64,000 nt of DNA from Pseudomonadota bacterium. GTDB lineage: Bacteria > Desulfobacterota > Syntrophobacteria > Syntrophobacterales > Syntrophobacteraceae. This document shows positions 53,621-61,316 of this stretch, piece after piece; positions within the stretch are counted from its first letter, which is position 1, and each line of letters begins with the position of its first letter. Both the position numbers and the translations under genes were made by a program. The DNA is taken from assembly GCA_023416335.1 (NCBI GenBank), contig JAEZHY010000041.1, forward strand, positions 1 to 64,000, given 5' to 3'. A model generated the notes under the pieces. The model saw only the letters and a list, made by a program, of their open reading frames with translations. It was not told where the DNA came from and ran no database searches.

Positions 53621-54679
53621 TTAAATTGCCTCTGGCGCTCCCACTCTTTTCCCTTCCTGCGATTTGACGGCTGATGCATCTTTTGCCGAAGTCTCGACTG
53701 CGAAGAACCTGTATACCCATATCTGGTAGGCAATGACGATGGGCACGAAGACCAGGGCTACTCCAAGCATGATCTTGAGAGTGAGCGGACTCGAAGCCGA
53801 ATTGAAAGCCGTCAGGCTGAACGACGGGTTGATGGCAGATATGAGCAGATTCGGAAAAAGGCCGATCACTCCGAAAAGGGTGACCATAGCGATGAAAACG
53901 GCGGAAAAAGACCACGCTTTCCAGAGCTGCATCCGTCCGACAAAAACGCGCACGGCAAAAAGAGCCCCCACGGCGACAAGCGGAATTACGAGCAGGGCCG
54001 GGGCTTTCAGGTAGTTGTCATAGAGTTTGGTGCTCGGGTATGTTGCGGCAAGGAAGATGACCGCGGCAGCGGCGAGGAAATACCAAAGCCCTCCGGCGAG
54101 CTTCGCGGCACGTGTCCTCAGTTCGCCGTCGGACTTTATTGCAAGCCACAGAGCGCCATGGACCAGGAAGATAAGCACAAACAGGACCCCGCCCATCAGG
54201 CCGTAGGGGTTCAGCAGCGAGAACAGTGTACCCTGATAGACTCCTTTATCGTCTATCAGAATGCCGCGGAACAGATTAGCGAAGGCAACCCCGAAAAGAA
54301 GCGCCGGTACGAAACTGCCTATCCACAAACAAATGTCCCAGAATTTTTTCCATCCGCCCGTAGCGAACTTGGACCGGAACTCCATGGATACGCCCCGAAT
54401 GATCAGGGCGAAAAGGATCAGTAGAAGTGCCGAGTAGAGGCTGCTGAACATCACTGCATAGGTCTTCGGAAAAGCCGCGAAGGTGACTCCTCCGGCCGTT
54501 ATCAGCCAGACCTCGTTGCCGTTCCAGTAGGGTCCCATGCTGTTGTACACCGCACGCCTGTCGGCTTCGTCTTTTGCGATGAAGGGTGTAAGAGTGCCGA
54601 TTCCGAAGTCGAAGCCATCCAGTACAAAGTAGACGGCCCAGAGGATTCCCCAGAGAGCAAACCAGATAGTCTCAAGCAT
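53621..54679 (-). CDS. cydB: cytochrome bd oxidase subunit II
   Basis: This 352-residue inner-membrane subunit starts WFALWGILWAVYFVLDGFDFG and contains GPYWNGNEVWLITAGGVTFAAFP, both diagnostic of CydB. With CydA it forms the quinol oxidase that reduces O2 to water without pumping protons; in an anaerobe it removes oxygen. It overlaps cydA by 8 bp. No cydX-like small gene follows before the terminator. Confidence 0.97.
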   Translation of the reverse strand: MLETIWFALWGILWAVYFVLDGFDFGIGTLTPFIAKDEADRRAVYNSMGPYWNGNEVWLITAGGVTFAAFPKTYAVMFSSLYSALLLILFALIIRGVSMEFRSKFATGGWKKFWDICLWIGSFVPALLFGVAFANLFRGILIDDKGVYQGTLFSLLNPYGLMGGVLFVLIFLVHGALWLAIKSDGELRTRAAKLAGGLWYFLAAAAVIFLAATYPSTKLYDNYLKAPALLVIPLVAVGALFAVRVFVGRMQLWKAWSFSAVFIAMVTLFGVIGLFPNLLISAINPSFSLTAFNSASSPLTLKIMLGVALVFVPIVIAYQIWVYRFFAVETSAKDASAVKSQEGKRVGAPEAI

Positions 54680-56018
54680 ATTCCACCTCGCCTTCGTGCT
54701 CTTCCGTCAGAGCGGTTTCAGGTATGGGTCCTTTCCTTGCATGATTTGCAATGAGATAGAAAGCGACTATTCCAAGAAAAGTGTAAACCGCTACGAAGGC
54801 CAGAAGTGAAATCCCGACCTGCGATGCGGCGATTGGAGATACGGCCGAGGACGTCTTCATCATTCCATAGACCACCCAGGGCTGACGTCCCACTTCGGCG
54901 AGCGTCCAACCGGCCTCGCAGGCAATGTATGGTAAAGGGATGGAGTAAAGGAAGGCCTTCAGGAGAAGCGGTCTGTCTTCGATCGTATCTCGCCTGATCC
55001 ATGCGGCAATGACCATGAAGAGGAACAGGAAGCCAAGCATCATCATTATACGGAAAGAAATGAAGGTAATGGTTACCGGAGGTCTCTCCGAGGCAGGGAA
55101 ATCTTTGAGTCCCTTTACTTCCGCATTGAAATCGTGGTGCGCGAGCATGCTGAGCCCGCCCGGGATTTTGCCGAATTCCACTGTATTGCGTTGATTGTCC
55201 GGATCGGGGATGACAAGCAGGTATTGCGGTGCTCCCTTTTTAGTTTCCCAGAGGGACTCCATTGCCGCGAGCTTGGTCGGCTGATCCTTTGCGACCTTCG
55301 ATCCGTTCATGTGTCCCTGGACCACCTCAACTATGGAGAACACCAGGGCGAGTGTAAGAGCCAGATGGAATGATTTCTTGAAAAACGAGATATGCTGCTT
55401 CTTCAGCAGATGCCATGCACTGATCCCCATGACGAAAAAGCTGGAGACAATATAGGCGGCGGCAAGGGTATGAACGATTTCGTGCAAGGCGTAGGGTTGG
55501 GTAATGATGGCCCAGAAATCCGTCAGTTCGGCTCGGCCGTTTCGGATGGCAAACCCTACCGGATGCTGCATCCAGGAATTGGCGATGAGGATCCAGAGAG
55601 CCGAGATATTTGATGCAATGGCTACGAGCCAGATGGTCACCGCATGCGCTTTGGGCGAGAGTCGTTTCCATCCGAAAGCCCAAACCGCTATGAAAGTCGA
55701 TTCCAGGAAGAATGCCACAGTGGCTTCGATTGCCAGTAGTGAGCCGAATATATCGCCGACATATTCGGAATAACGCGACCAGTTCGTTCCGAACTGGAAT
55801 TCAAGAGTGATCCCGGTTACCACGCCGATCGCGAAATTGATGAGGAAGATCTTTCCCCAGAACCTTGCCATATTCCTGTATTCTTCGTTTCCGGTCCTGG
55901 CATAGATCGTCTCCATTACGGCGAGCAGGATGGAAAGCCCGAGGGTCAGCGGCACGAACAGAAAATGGAAAAATGTCGCGGCCGCGAACTGCAACCTGGA
56001 TAGCATTAGAACGTCCAT
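54672..56018 (-). CDS. cydA: cytochrome bd oxidase subunit I
   Basis: The 448-residue subunit carries hemes b558, b595 and d. The start (LSRLQFAAATFFHFLFVPLT) holds the first heme His, and GRQPWVVYGMMKT is the signature near the C-terminus. Its length and brief linker around residue 250-300 suggest a short Q-loop oxidase. AAGGAGAGAGCCAA precedes the ATG. It lies 214 bases after the desulfoferrodoxin gene, separated by a strong hairpin, and is co-transcribed with cydB. Confidence 0.97.
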   Translation of the reverse strand: MDVLMLSRLQFAAATFFHFLFVPLTLGLSILLAVMETIYARTGNEEYRNMARFWGKIFLINFAIGVVTGITLEFQFGTNWSRYSEYVGDIFGSLLAIEATVAFFLESTFIAVWAFGWKRLSPKAHAVTIWLVAIASNISALWILIANSWMQHPVGFAIRNGRAELTDFWAIITQPYALHEIVHTLAAAYIVSSFFVMGISAWHLLKKQHISFFKKSFHLALTLALVFSIVEVVQGHMNGSKVAKDQPTKLAAMESLWETKKGAPQYLLVIPDPDNQRNTVEFGKIPGGLSMLAHHDFNAEVKGLKDFPASERPPVTITFISFRIMMMLGFLFLFMVIAAWIRRDTIEDRPLLLKAFLYSIPLPYIACEAGWTLAEVGRQPWVVYGMMKTSSAVSPIAASQVGISLLAFVAVYTFLGIVAFYLIANHARKGPIPETALTEEHEGEVEYA

Positions 56019-56182
56019 TTGGCTCTCTCCTTTTTTATGAGAGGTCGATTAGTAGTTTTATATACGCAGCCGGCCGAAAGGCACGGCACCTGCTGTTAAT
56101 TCTGCGAGAGAGTCGGTCCGGGTGGACATCCGGATCGGACCTGACATCAACGGCCGGGTTTGACTGACCACGAAGCAATTTT

Positions 56183-56211
56183 GGACAGGGCGGGAGCGAC
56201 CCGCCCTGTCC
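56183..56211. terminator. 12-bp hairpin between desulfoferrodoxin gene and cydA
   Basis: GGACAGGGCGGG (56183-56194) pairs perfectly with CCCGCCCTGTCC (56200-56211) around AGCGA. It begins 22 bases past the desulfoferrodoxin stop. On the minus strand the tail is only AAAATTGC, so it is probably an RNA stabiliser or partial terminator that lets some transcription reach cydAB. Confidence 0.6.
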
Positions 56212-56232
56212 GGACTTGCTCCGTCCCGCCCG

Positions 56233-56607
56233 CTAAGCCTTCCAGAGCCCGTGCAGCGTGCAGTATTCCCTCACTGAAATGACTCCCGAACCCACCGGAA
56301 AGGTTGCTTCGGGTTTGTCCCCGGGCATCAGATACTGACGGTAAGTGGTCTCGCCGTCTATTACCTCGATCCATTCAATGTAGTGCTTCTCGTCCATGGG
56401 ATGCACTACACTTCCCACTGTGACCTTAATTCCCGTGCCGTTTTTTTCAACAACCGGCACGTGTTTTTCTTTTGCTGCATCGGTTGTATTTTCCACGAAC
56501 AACTTCATATTCTGTCCGCAGCAGGCAAGTTCTCCGGGGCCCCCATGCACCACTTCGATGATGTTCCCGCAGATTTCACATTTATAAACCTGAGTTCTTT
56601 GAGCCAT
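56233..56607 (-). CDS. dfx: desulfoferrodoxin (two-centre superoxide reductase)
   Basis: The 124-residue protein reduces superoxide to hydrogen peroxide. The desulforedoxin centre is Cys10, Cys13, Cys29 and Cys30 (CEIC, ACC). The reductase iron is held by His49, His69, His75, Cys116 and His119 ([20 protein letters not shown]), and the catalytic Lys lies in EKH. Complete ligand sets mean both centres should work. AAAGGAGGGG precedes the ATG. It follows rubrerythrin by 39 bases, which would remove the peroxide produced. Confidence 0.97.
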   Translation of the reverse strand: MAQRTQVYKCEICGNIIEVVHGGPGELACCGQNMKLFVENTTDAAKEKHVPVVEKNGTGIKVTVGSVVHPMDEKHYIEWIEVIDGETTYRQYLMPGDKPEATFPVGSGVISVREYCTLHGLWKA

Positions 56608-56646
56608 TGGTGTTCCCCTCCTTTAGAGCGTCACTTTCGAATATGT

Positions 56647-57159
56647 TTAATCCACCCTGGAAAACGATTTGCCGGCCGCACTGCAGATGGGGCACGTGTC
56701 GGGTGCCTCGCCTTCGGCTGTATAACCGCAAACCGGGCAGACGTAGTAATCCGCTTCCGCGGGCGCATTCAAGTTGTCCATGGCTTTCTGGTAAAGCGCC
56801 GCGTGTACCGCTTCGACCGCATTGGCCTGCCTGAATCCGCGCTCGGCTGCCTGCTGCCCTTCGGCTTTGGCTGCCTCGATCATGCCGGGATACATTTGGG
56901 TGAATTCAAAGGTTTCGCCCGCGATGGCGGCTTTCAGGTTCTCCAGAGTGGAGCCGATCTGCCCGGCATTCCGGAGGTGCGCATGAGCATGAACGGTTTC
57001 GGCCGCGGCCGCGGCCCGGAAGAGCTTCGCCACCTGGGCGTATCCTTCTTTGTCCGCCTGCTTTGCGAAAGCGAGATACTTGCGGTTCGCCTGGGATTCA
57101 CCGGCAAAGGCCTGAAGCAGATTCATCATGGTCTGTGAGTTGTTCGCCTTGGATTCCAT
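56647..57159 (-). CDS. rbr: rubrerythrin
   Basis: The 170-residue non-haem di-iron peroxidase detoxifies hydrogen peroxide in anaerobes. A ferritin-like domain carries the iron-binding Glu/His residues (ESQANRKYLAFAKQA, ETVHAHAHL, AVEAVHAALY) and a C-terminal rubredoxin centre has Cys141, Cys144, Cys156 and Cys159 (CPVCG, CPICS). GAGAGGGG precedes the ATG. It lies 63 bases after the 74-residue gene and 39 bases before the desulfoferrodoxin gene. Confidence 0.97.
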   Translation of the reverse strand: MESKANNSQTMMNLLQAFAGESQANRKYLAFAKQADKEGYAQVAKLFRAAAAAETVHAHAHLRNAGQIGSTLENLKAAIAGETFEFTQMYPGMIEAAKAEGQQAAERGFRQANAVEAVHAALYQKAMDNLNAPAEADYYVCPVCGYTAEGEAPDTCPICSAAGKSFSRVD

Positions 57160-57222
57160 TTTTCGTATTCCCCTCTCAACTTGTGATTGTATTGAACGTT
57201 CAGTGTGTACGAGTCCGGCCGG

Positions 57223-57447
57223 CTACTTCTTTGCCGATCTTTTCTCCGCCGGCCACCAACCTTTTCTGATGTGGGCATCCCTTTCTTCTTCCGCAACTTT
57301 TCTGATCTTGAAGGCCGAGTCCCTCAGAAGCCCGTAAAGAACTCCGCAACCTACATCTTCCCTGGCCCCGTCGCCCCGATCGGCGATTTCGACCATCAGT
57401 TCCGTCAATTGAAGCGTTTTCTGCAGCATTTCGTTGCACTCTCTCAT
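57223..57447 (-). CDS. 74-residue conserved small protein heading the oxygen-defence cluster
   Basis: It starts MRECNEMLQKTLQLTELMVE and contains CGVLYGLLRDSAFKIRKVAEEE, a mostly helical, charged protein with two Cys and no membrane part. Helix patterns resemble a small rubrerythrin-associated helical protein, but no family is recognised. GGAGAC 6 bases before the ATG sets this start; the open frame continues 32 codons upstream. It is the first gene downstream of the sigma-54 promoter, so it may be a regulator or redox partner of the cluster. Confidence 0.78.
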   Translation of the reverse strand: MRECNEMLQKTLQLTELMVEIADRGDGAREDVGCGVLYGLLRDSAFKIRKVAEEERDAHIRKGWWPAEKRSAKK

Positions 57448-57483
57448 GCGTTGTCTCCAAACCAGAGTCGGGAATACGTAATG

Positions 57484-57499
57484 GCAACGAGCGTACCAA
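57484..57499 (-). promoter_or_regulatory. sigma-54 promoter of the oxygen-defence cluster
   Basis: On the minus strand TTGGTACG-CTCG-TTGC matches the sigma-54 pattern with GG and GC exactly 10 bases apart; it differs from the best consensus at one base (T for C). Transcription would start near 57472, about 25 bases before the first gene. A dense repeat cluster lies 100-250 bases upstream, as expected for enhancer-binding proteins. Confidence 0.8.
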
Positions 57500-57591
57500 G
57501 TTCGAGATGTGCGTGAAATTTTTATAAAATGCTGTAAGTTCAATAGGTTATAAGTGGATGGGCTCTGTCGGAGGAAAAGGAAATGGAATCT

Positions 57592-57739
57592 GAGACAGGG
57601 GTGAGACAGATGTGAAAAGCCTGGGTCAGAAGGGGCTAATTCGGGACAAATCTAAGAAGAATGCGGATTGATGGGCGTGCAACGGTGTCTCATGATACAA
57701 CATGAGACAGAACTGTCTCGTGAGACAGTTCTTGAGACA
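57592..57739. promoter_or_regulatory. cluster of GAGACA/TGTCTC half-sites, probable upstream activator sites
   Basis: Seven hexamers occur in 148 bases: GAGACA at 57592, 57603, 57704, 57722 and 57734, and TGTCTC at 57686 and 57714. They build two perfect 9-bp dyads: TGTCTCATG-N6-CATGAGACA (57686-57709) and AACTGTCTC-GT-GAGACAGTT (57711-57730). An eighth TGTCTC lies at 57452. Chance cannot easily explain this density. Their place upstream of a sigma-54 promoter suggests binding by the activator encoded at 59334-60686 or a similar one. Confidence 0.75.
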
Positions 57740-57862
57740 CGGTAGTGGGCCATTTTGAGATGTGATTTTTTTGCGTACTCCTCCGGTCTTTTTAAATGGC
57801 AGTGAATTGCGCTACCCAAATCATTACCAGAACCTTTGTTGGGCCCGAGGTTGATAAAACCA

Positions 57863-57890
57863 TTGACTTCTTAAACTCACAGTATATTTT
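57863..57890 (+). promoter_or_regulatory. weak sigma-70 promoter candidate for hicBA
   Basis: TTGACT (57863-57868) and TATTTT (57885-57890) are 16 bases apart, with an overlapping TATATT, 130 bases before the hicB ATG. The rest of 57740-58021 contains no repeat. It is weak and unsupported by other evidence. Confidence 0.35.
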
Positions 57891-58021
57891 CTTCCAGTAA
57901 GGGGTGGCAACTTATTGCACTCAGTTTCGGATATGTTCGGTTTAGTTCACCTTTTTTCGATTATGACCTTGACGCCCTGTGGAATCTGAGCCATTGGTGC
58001 GGCTCGCAAAAGGAGTCAAGT

Positions 58022-58357
58022 ATGGAAATCAAGATCACATTCACCGCTACTTTACCTATTCAGATCACTCGAAAATCAAAGTGGTTTGTTGCGCAGTGCC
58101 CTGCCCTTGACGTGTCAAGCCAAGGAGAAACAGAAGAGGAAGCCAAGAAGAATATTGGCGAAGCCCTGTTTATGTTCCTGCGATCATGTTACGAGAGAGG
58201 AACTCTCGATTCTGTTTTGAAGCAATGCGGCTTTGTGCCGGATCTGGAAAGGGAACGAGATCCTGATTCTGTAAGGGAAAAGGATCAAGACTATGTTGAG
58301 GTTCCCCTCTACCTCCTCTCGCAATTTGGGAATAACCGTCAGTGTCACCGCGCATAA
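58022..58357 (+). CDS. hicB: HicB-family antitoxin
   Basis: The 111-residue product has the HicB partial RNase H-like fold: SKWFVAQCPALDVSSQGETE, EEAKKNIGEALFMFL. AAAAGGAG precedes the ATG. The C-terminal part lacks an evident DNA-binding domain. The toxin gene overlaps it by 16 bases, in the antitoxin-first order. It should block the HicA toxin. Confidence 0.9.
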   Translation: MEIKITFTATLPIQITRKSKWFVAQCPALDVSSQGETEEEAKKNIGEALFMFLRSCYERGTLDSVLKQCGFVPDLERERDPDSVREKDQDYVEVPLYLLSQFGNNRQCHRA

Positions 58358-58578
58358 CGCCGGTCCACTGGAAAGTTCTCGAATGCATTTTTACAAAAGC
58401 CGGGTTTATTTTTGAGCGCCAAGAGAGCAGCCATAGATCTTATATAAAATCCGGATGTTTACGCCCCGTAATAATACCTACCTACAAAGAAGTTGACGAT
58501 GATATTATCCTTGGGCTGATGCGTACAGCAGGACTGACAAGGGATAAATACTTTGAGTACTTGGAAGAGTGCCGGTAG
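58342..58578 (+). CDS. hicA: HicA-family mRNA interferase toxin
   Basis: This is a 78-residue dsRBD-like toxin. The catalytic His31 lies in ESSHRSYIKSG (normal motif GSHxxY, here SSHRSY), preceded by ECIFTKAGFIFERQ and followed by VIIPTYKEVDDDIILGLMRTAGL. HicA cleaves mRNA when free of HicB. It overlaps the antitoxin gene by 16 bases. Immediately after it lies a degenerate transposase. Confidence 0.9.
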   Translation: MSPRITPVHWKVLECIFTKAGFIFERQESSHRSYIKSGCLRPVIIPTYKEVDDDIILGLMRTAGLTRDKYFEYLEECR

Positions 58579-58589
58579 GCAAAACCTTG

Positions 58590-58890
58590 TTAATCTTCAA
58601 TTCCGCAATTTCTCCCATTGACCAAACATGATCGGAAATCCCCGCTTTTATAGCGGTGTTACTCGTAAAATCTGAGCGAATGCGAGCGAATTTATAATAC
58701 ACGAAGTCAAGGGATACTGAATAGGCTAAGTTGTCAACCTTTTTGGAAAAGCAAGTAGTTGTCAGGCGGGTAAAGGGCGCATCCTCATTCGCATTGATTG
58801 TAGGTTGTTTCGCTCAACATACGAAGTGAAGATATGGTCCGTGTCTGGATATTGGTGTCTCCCTGTCGCAGAGGACTTGTGCTCTAGACT
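58590..58890 (-). pseudogene. 3-prime remnant of an IS1-like transposase gene
   Basis: On the minus strand the translated remnants read, in order, a TSYVERNNLQSMRMRMRP block, then after a one-base frameshift FTRLTTTCFSKKVDNLAYSV, then FVYYKFARIRSDFTSNTAIK, then AGISDHVWSMGEIAEL. Intact IS1-type transposases carry the same blocks in the same order near their C-terminus (SYVERQNL, RFTRLTNAFSKK, HFMYYNFARIH, AGISDHVW). The N-terminal part is missing; the upstream side stops where the next gene ends. The 305-base gap 58579-58883 is therefore an insertion-sequence scar. Confidence 0.8.
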
Positions 58891-59315
58891 GTACTGTCCT
58901 TCCATTCCGTTCCGAACCACCTGATTATTTCCTGCGCAAAGTCCTCCACCCCCATTGTTCGGGAAACTCCGAAATGCTCGGGCACATGCCGATTCAGGTA
59001 ATCTGCGATTTCCTCTGGTCCGGAACCTGCCTCCAGCATACGCATCAGAGGACCGACCATACATTCATATTCATCCTGAGGTGCACCCATCGCTATGAGG
59101 CCAATAGGGTCCCATTCATTCACAGTGTCCCTGAGTTCTCTCCAACGCTTACGCGATTCTTCTTTGGATAAACGCATGTTTCCCCGGATACCGAGGACCT
59201 CCAATTGGTCGAGTTCTGAAGGGCTGAGTGCTTCCTCACCCTTGATCGCCAGGCGTTCGACAACACCTCCGGCCACCGCATATGCTGCCCGGTTTCTAAA
59301 GGTGTCTTCCGTCAT
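58884..59315 (-). CDS. DUF1871-like helical protein
   Basis: The 143-residue product starts MTEDTFRNRAAYAVAGG and contains INEWDPIGL-type NEWDPIGLIAMGAPQDEY followed by MVGPLMRMLEAGSG and a C-terminal helical segment. The DPIGL...GAPxDEY line is typical of the DUF1871 family, from memory. It follows the sigma-54 activator gene by 18 bases, so they share a transcript. Function unknown. Confidence 0.75.
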   Translation of the reverse strand: MTEDTFRNRAAYAVAGGVVERLAIKGEEALSPSELDQLEVLGIRGNMRLSKEESRKRWRELRDTVNEWDPIGLIAMGAPQDEYECMVGPLMRMLEAGSGPEEIADYLNRHVPEHFGVSRTMGVEDFAQEIIRWFGTEWKDSTV

Positions 59316-59333
59316 TCTGTTTCAGAGCTTTCC

Positions 59334-60686
59334 TTACAAAAGTTCTACGAAATCGCCGGCTCTTTCCAGAAAGCGGTACAAGGTTGCGCGGCCGACACCC
59401 AGGAGTTTCGCGGCCTTGGATTTGTTGCCGCCTGCACGTCCGAGCGCCGCGAGAACGGCGTCTGTGGTGAGCCGGGATTCGGGGCCCGGTTTCGGCGTGC
59501 AGACCACCTGGCGAATCTCCAGCGGGAGGTGGTCGGGTTCTATTGAGCCCTTCCCGGCTTTGACCAGGGAGAAGTGGATTGCATTTTGGAGTTCTCGTAC
59601 ATTTCCGGGCCAGGAGTAATCCATGAGCATCGAGAGAGCTTCTTCGGAGATGCGGGGTGGCCGCGTCTTACCCGGCTGCCTCCCCGCGGCGGCATTCAGA
59701 AAATGGGCTGCAAGAAGCGGGATGTCGTTTTTCCTCTCGCGCAGGGCCGGAATTCGAATCGGGACCACGCTCAGACGATAATAGAGGTCCTCTCTGAAGG
59801 TATCCCGCTCCATTTCCTTTCGAAGGTCTTTGTTCGTCGCGCTAATTACCCGGACATCGACAGAAATGGTCTTCTCGCCGCCGACACGTTCGAAGGTCCC
59901 CTCCTGGAGCGCGCGGAGAAGTTTTACCTGCATGTGCTTGGGTAGTTCGGAGACTTCGTCGAGAAAAATGGTCCCGCAGTGAGCAAGTTCGAATCGGCCC
60001 TTCTTGTCGCGGATCGCTCCCGAGAAGGCGCCCTTCACGTGGCCGAAGAGTTCGCTTTCGAGCAATCCCTCGGGCAGGGCCCCGCAATTCACCGGGACAA
60101 ACGGACCTCCCGCACGCGGGCTCTCGTTGTGGATGGCAGCCGCTACCAATTCCTTACCGGTACCGGTTTCGCCCGTTATGTGCACGGGATAATCGGTTGC
60201 GGCCAGGTTCCTGATCTGATCGAAGACGTCGAGCATCTTCCGGTCGCGTCCGACTATGCCGGAAAAGCTGGTAAGCTCGCCAAGCCTGAGTTGGAGGCTG
60301 ATCATATCCGTCATGTCCCGGAAGGCTGCAAGAACACCGACGAAGGCGCCTTTTTCATCGTGCATTCCGGTAACGGACATTTCGATCTGGCGGGTCTCTC
60401 CGTTTTTGGTTGTCGTGTTGATGGTATAGGAGTGGTGTCCGAGGTCGCCGGGCAATTGCCCGCAAAAAGAGCACTTGCTGCCGCAAAAAGGATTCCCGAA
60501 AACCAGGTGGCAGTCGCGTCCGAGCACTTCTTCTCTCGAAAATCCGGTTATTTTTTCCGCTGCCCGGTTGAAGAAGAGAATCCTTCGCTGCATGTCGTGG
60601 GCAATTATGCCCTCCATAAGATTGTCCAGCACGTTCTGGAGGTTCTTCTGCTGTGCGACAAGTTCCTCGAGATTGATTCCGGCCAT
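59334..60686 (-). CDS. PAS-containing sigma-54-dependent transcriptional activator
   Basis: The 450 residues form a PAS domain (about 12-125) with Cys59, Cys68, Cys72 and Cys75 (CHLVFGNPFCGSKCSFCG), which may hold an Fe-S cluster or metal. An AAA+ sigma-54-activating domain follows with Walker A GETGTGKE at 172-179 and Walker B IFLDEVSELP near 240. A Fis-type helix-turn-helix ends the protein (AAKLLGVGRATLYRFLERAG). The sigma-54-contact loop is GAFSGA (219-224) instead of GAFTGA. There is no receiver domain, so the signal is taken directly by PAS. It is the best candidate to control the oxygen-defence cluster 1.6 kb away. Confidence 0.93.
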   Translation of the reverse strand: MAGINLEELVAQQKNLQNVLDNLMEGIIAHDMQRRILFFNRAAEKITGFSREEVLGRDCHLVFGNPFCGSKCSFCGQLPGDLGHHSYTINTTTKNGETRQIEMSVTGMHDEKGAFVGVLAAFRDMTDMISLQLRLGELTSFSGIVGRDRKMLDVFDQIRNLAATDYPVHITGETGTGKELVAAAIHNESPRAGGPFVPVNCGALPEGLLESELFGHVKGAFSGAIRDKKGRFELAHCGTIFLDEVSELPKHMQVKLLRALQEGTFERVGGEKTISVDVRVISATNKDLRKEMERDTFREDLYYRLSVVPIRIPALRERKNDIPLLAAHFLNAAAGRQPGKTRPPRISEEALSMLMDYSWPGNVRELQNAIHFSLVKAGKGSIEPDHLPLEIRQVVCTPKPGPESRLTTDAVLAALGRAGGNKSKAAKLLGVGRATLYRFLERAGDFVELL

Positions 60687-60919
60687 TGGCTCAGTCCTGT
60701 TCTGCAGAGATTGGAATAGGGCGAAGATAACGTAAAATTATAGCGCTTCCGGCAGGCGATTCAATCGTTTTGCAGTGTTATCTCCCCGGCCGGGACCGGC
60801 GCGGAGGAGATCTGCTCATGGCCCACTCGCGAGGATAATAGTTAACTTCCTATAAAGAAAGAAAAAATTGACCGACTCGGCAAGCCGAAGCCGGTTCTAT
60901 TATATAAGGAGAACAATCA

Positions 60920-61303
60920 ATGGCAGAGCAGACAGCAACGGGCAGCACAGGCATCGATCTCGACCTTGGCCTGCTCCAACTCAAAATCACTCTTAGCCTG
61001 ACCGGAATTCAGTCACTAATAGACGTGCTGAACCATTCGTTGAATGAGACTCAGGGGGCGCTACAGCCTAATGTGGGCAAGGTAGTGGACGCAATAAACC
61101 AGCTGGGTGCCGAGGATATCAGAAGATGGGCCGAGCAGGGCGGGCAGGAAGCACGGGCAGCCTTCAACCAGCTTGTTTCTCTATTGCAGCAGGCTTCCAG
61201 CAAGGGTGAAGTCGAAGCGGGCCAGGTGCTCCGGAAACTTGGCGATAAGATGCAGGAAACCGGCGGTCGAATGGAATCCGGAGAGCCCGGTACACGGCAT
61301 TAA
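60920..61303 (+). CDS. 127-residue helical protein of unknown function
   Basis: It begins MAEQTATGSTGIDLDLGLLQ, then alternates hydrophobic and charged residues over long helices (LSLTGIQSLIDVLNHSLNE, NQLGAEDIRRWAEQGGQE, LVSLLQQASSKGEVEAGQVL). AAGGAGAACAATCA precedes the ATG, so it is well translated. It converges with ubiD with a 13-base gap. The helical content suggests oligomerisation or a phasin/gas-vesicle-like role, but no family is recognised. Confidence 0.7.
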   Translation: MAEQTATGSTGIDLDLGLLQLKITLSLTGIQSLIDVLNHSLNETQGALQPNVGKVVDAINQLGAEDIRRWAEQGGQEARAAFNQLVSLLQQASSKGEVEAGQVLRKLGDKMQETGGRMESGEPGTRH

Positions 61304-61316
61304 TCTTCTAATTATT

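Noticed and set aside
57904..57922. Sigma-54-like word TGGCAAC-TTA-TTGCA upstream of hicB
   Set aside because: GG and GC are separated by 9 bases, not 10, which normally destroys sigma-54 recognition, and toxin-antitoxin operons rarely use this sigma factor.
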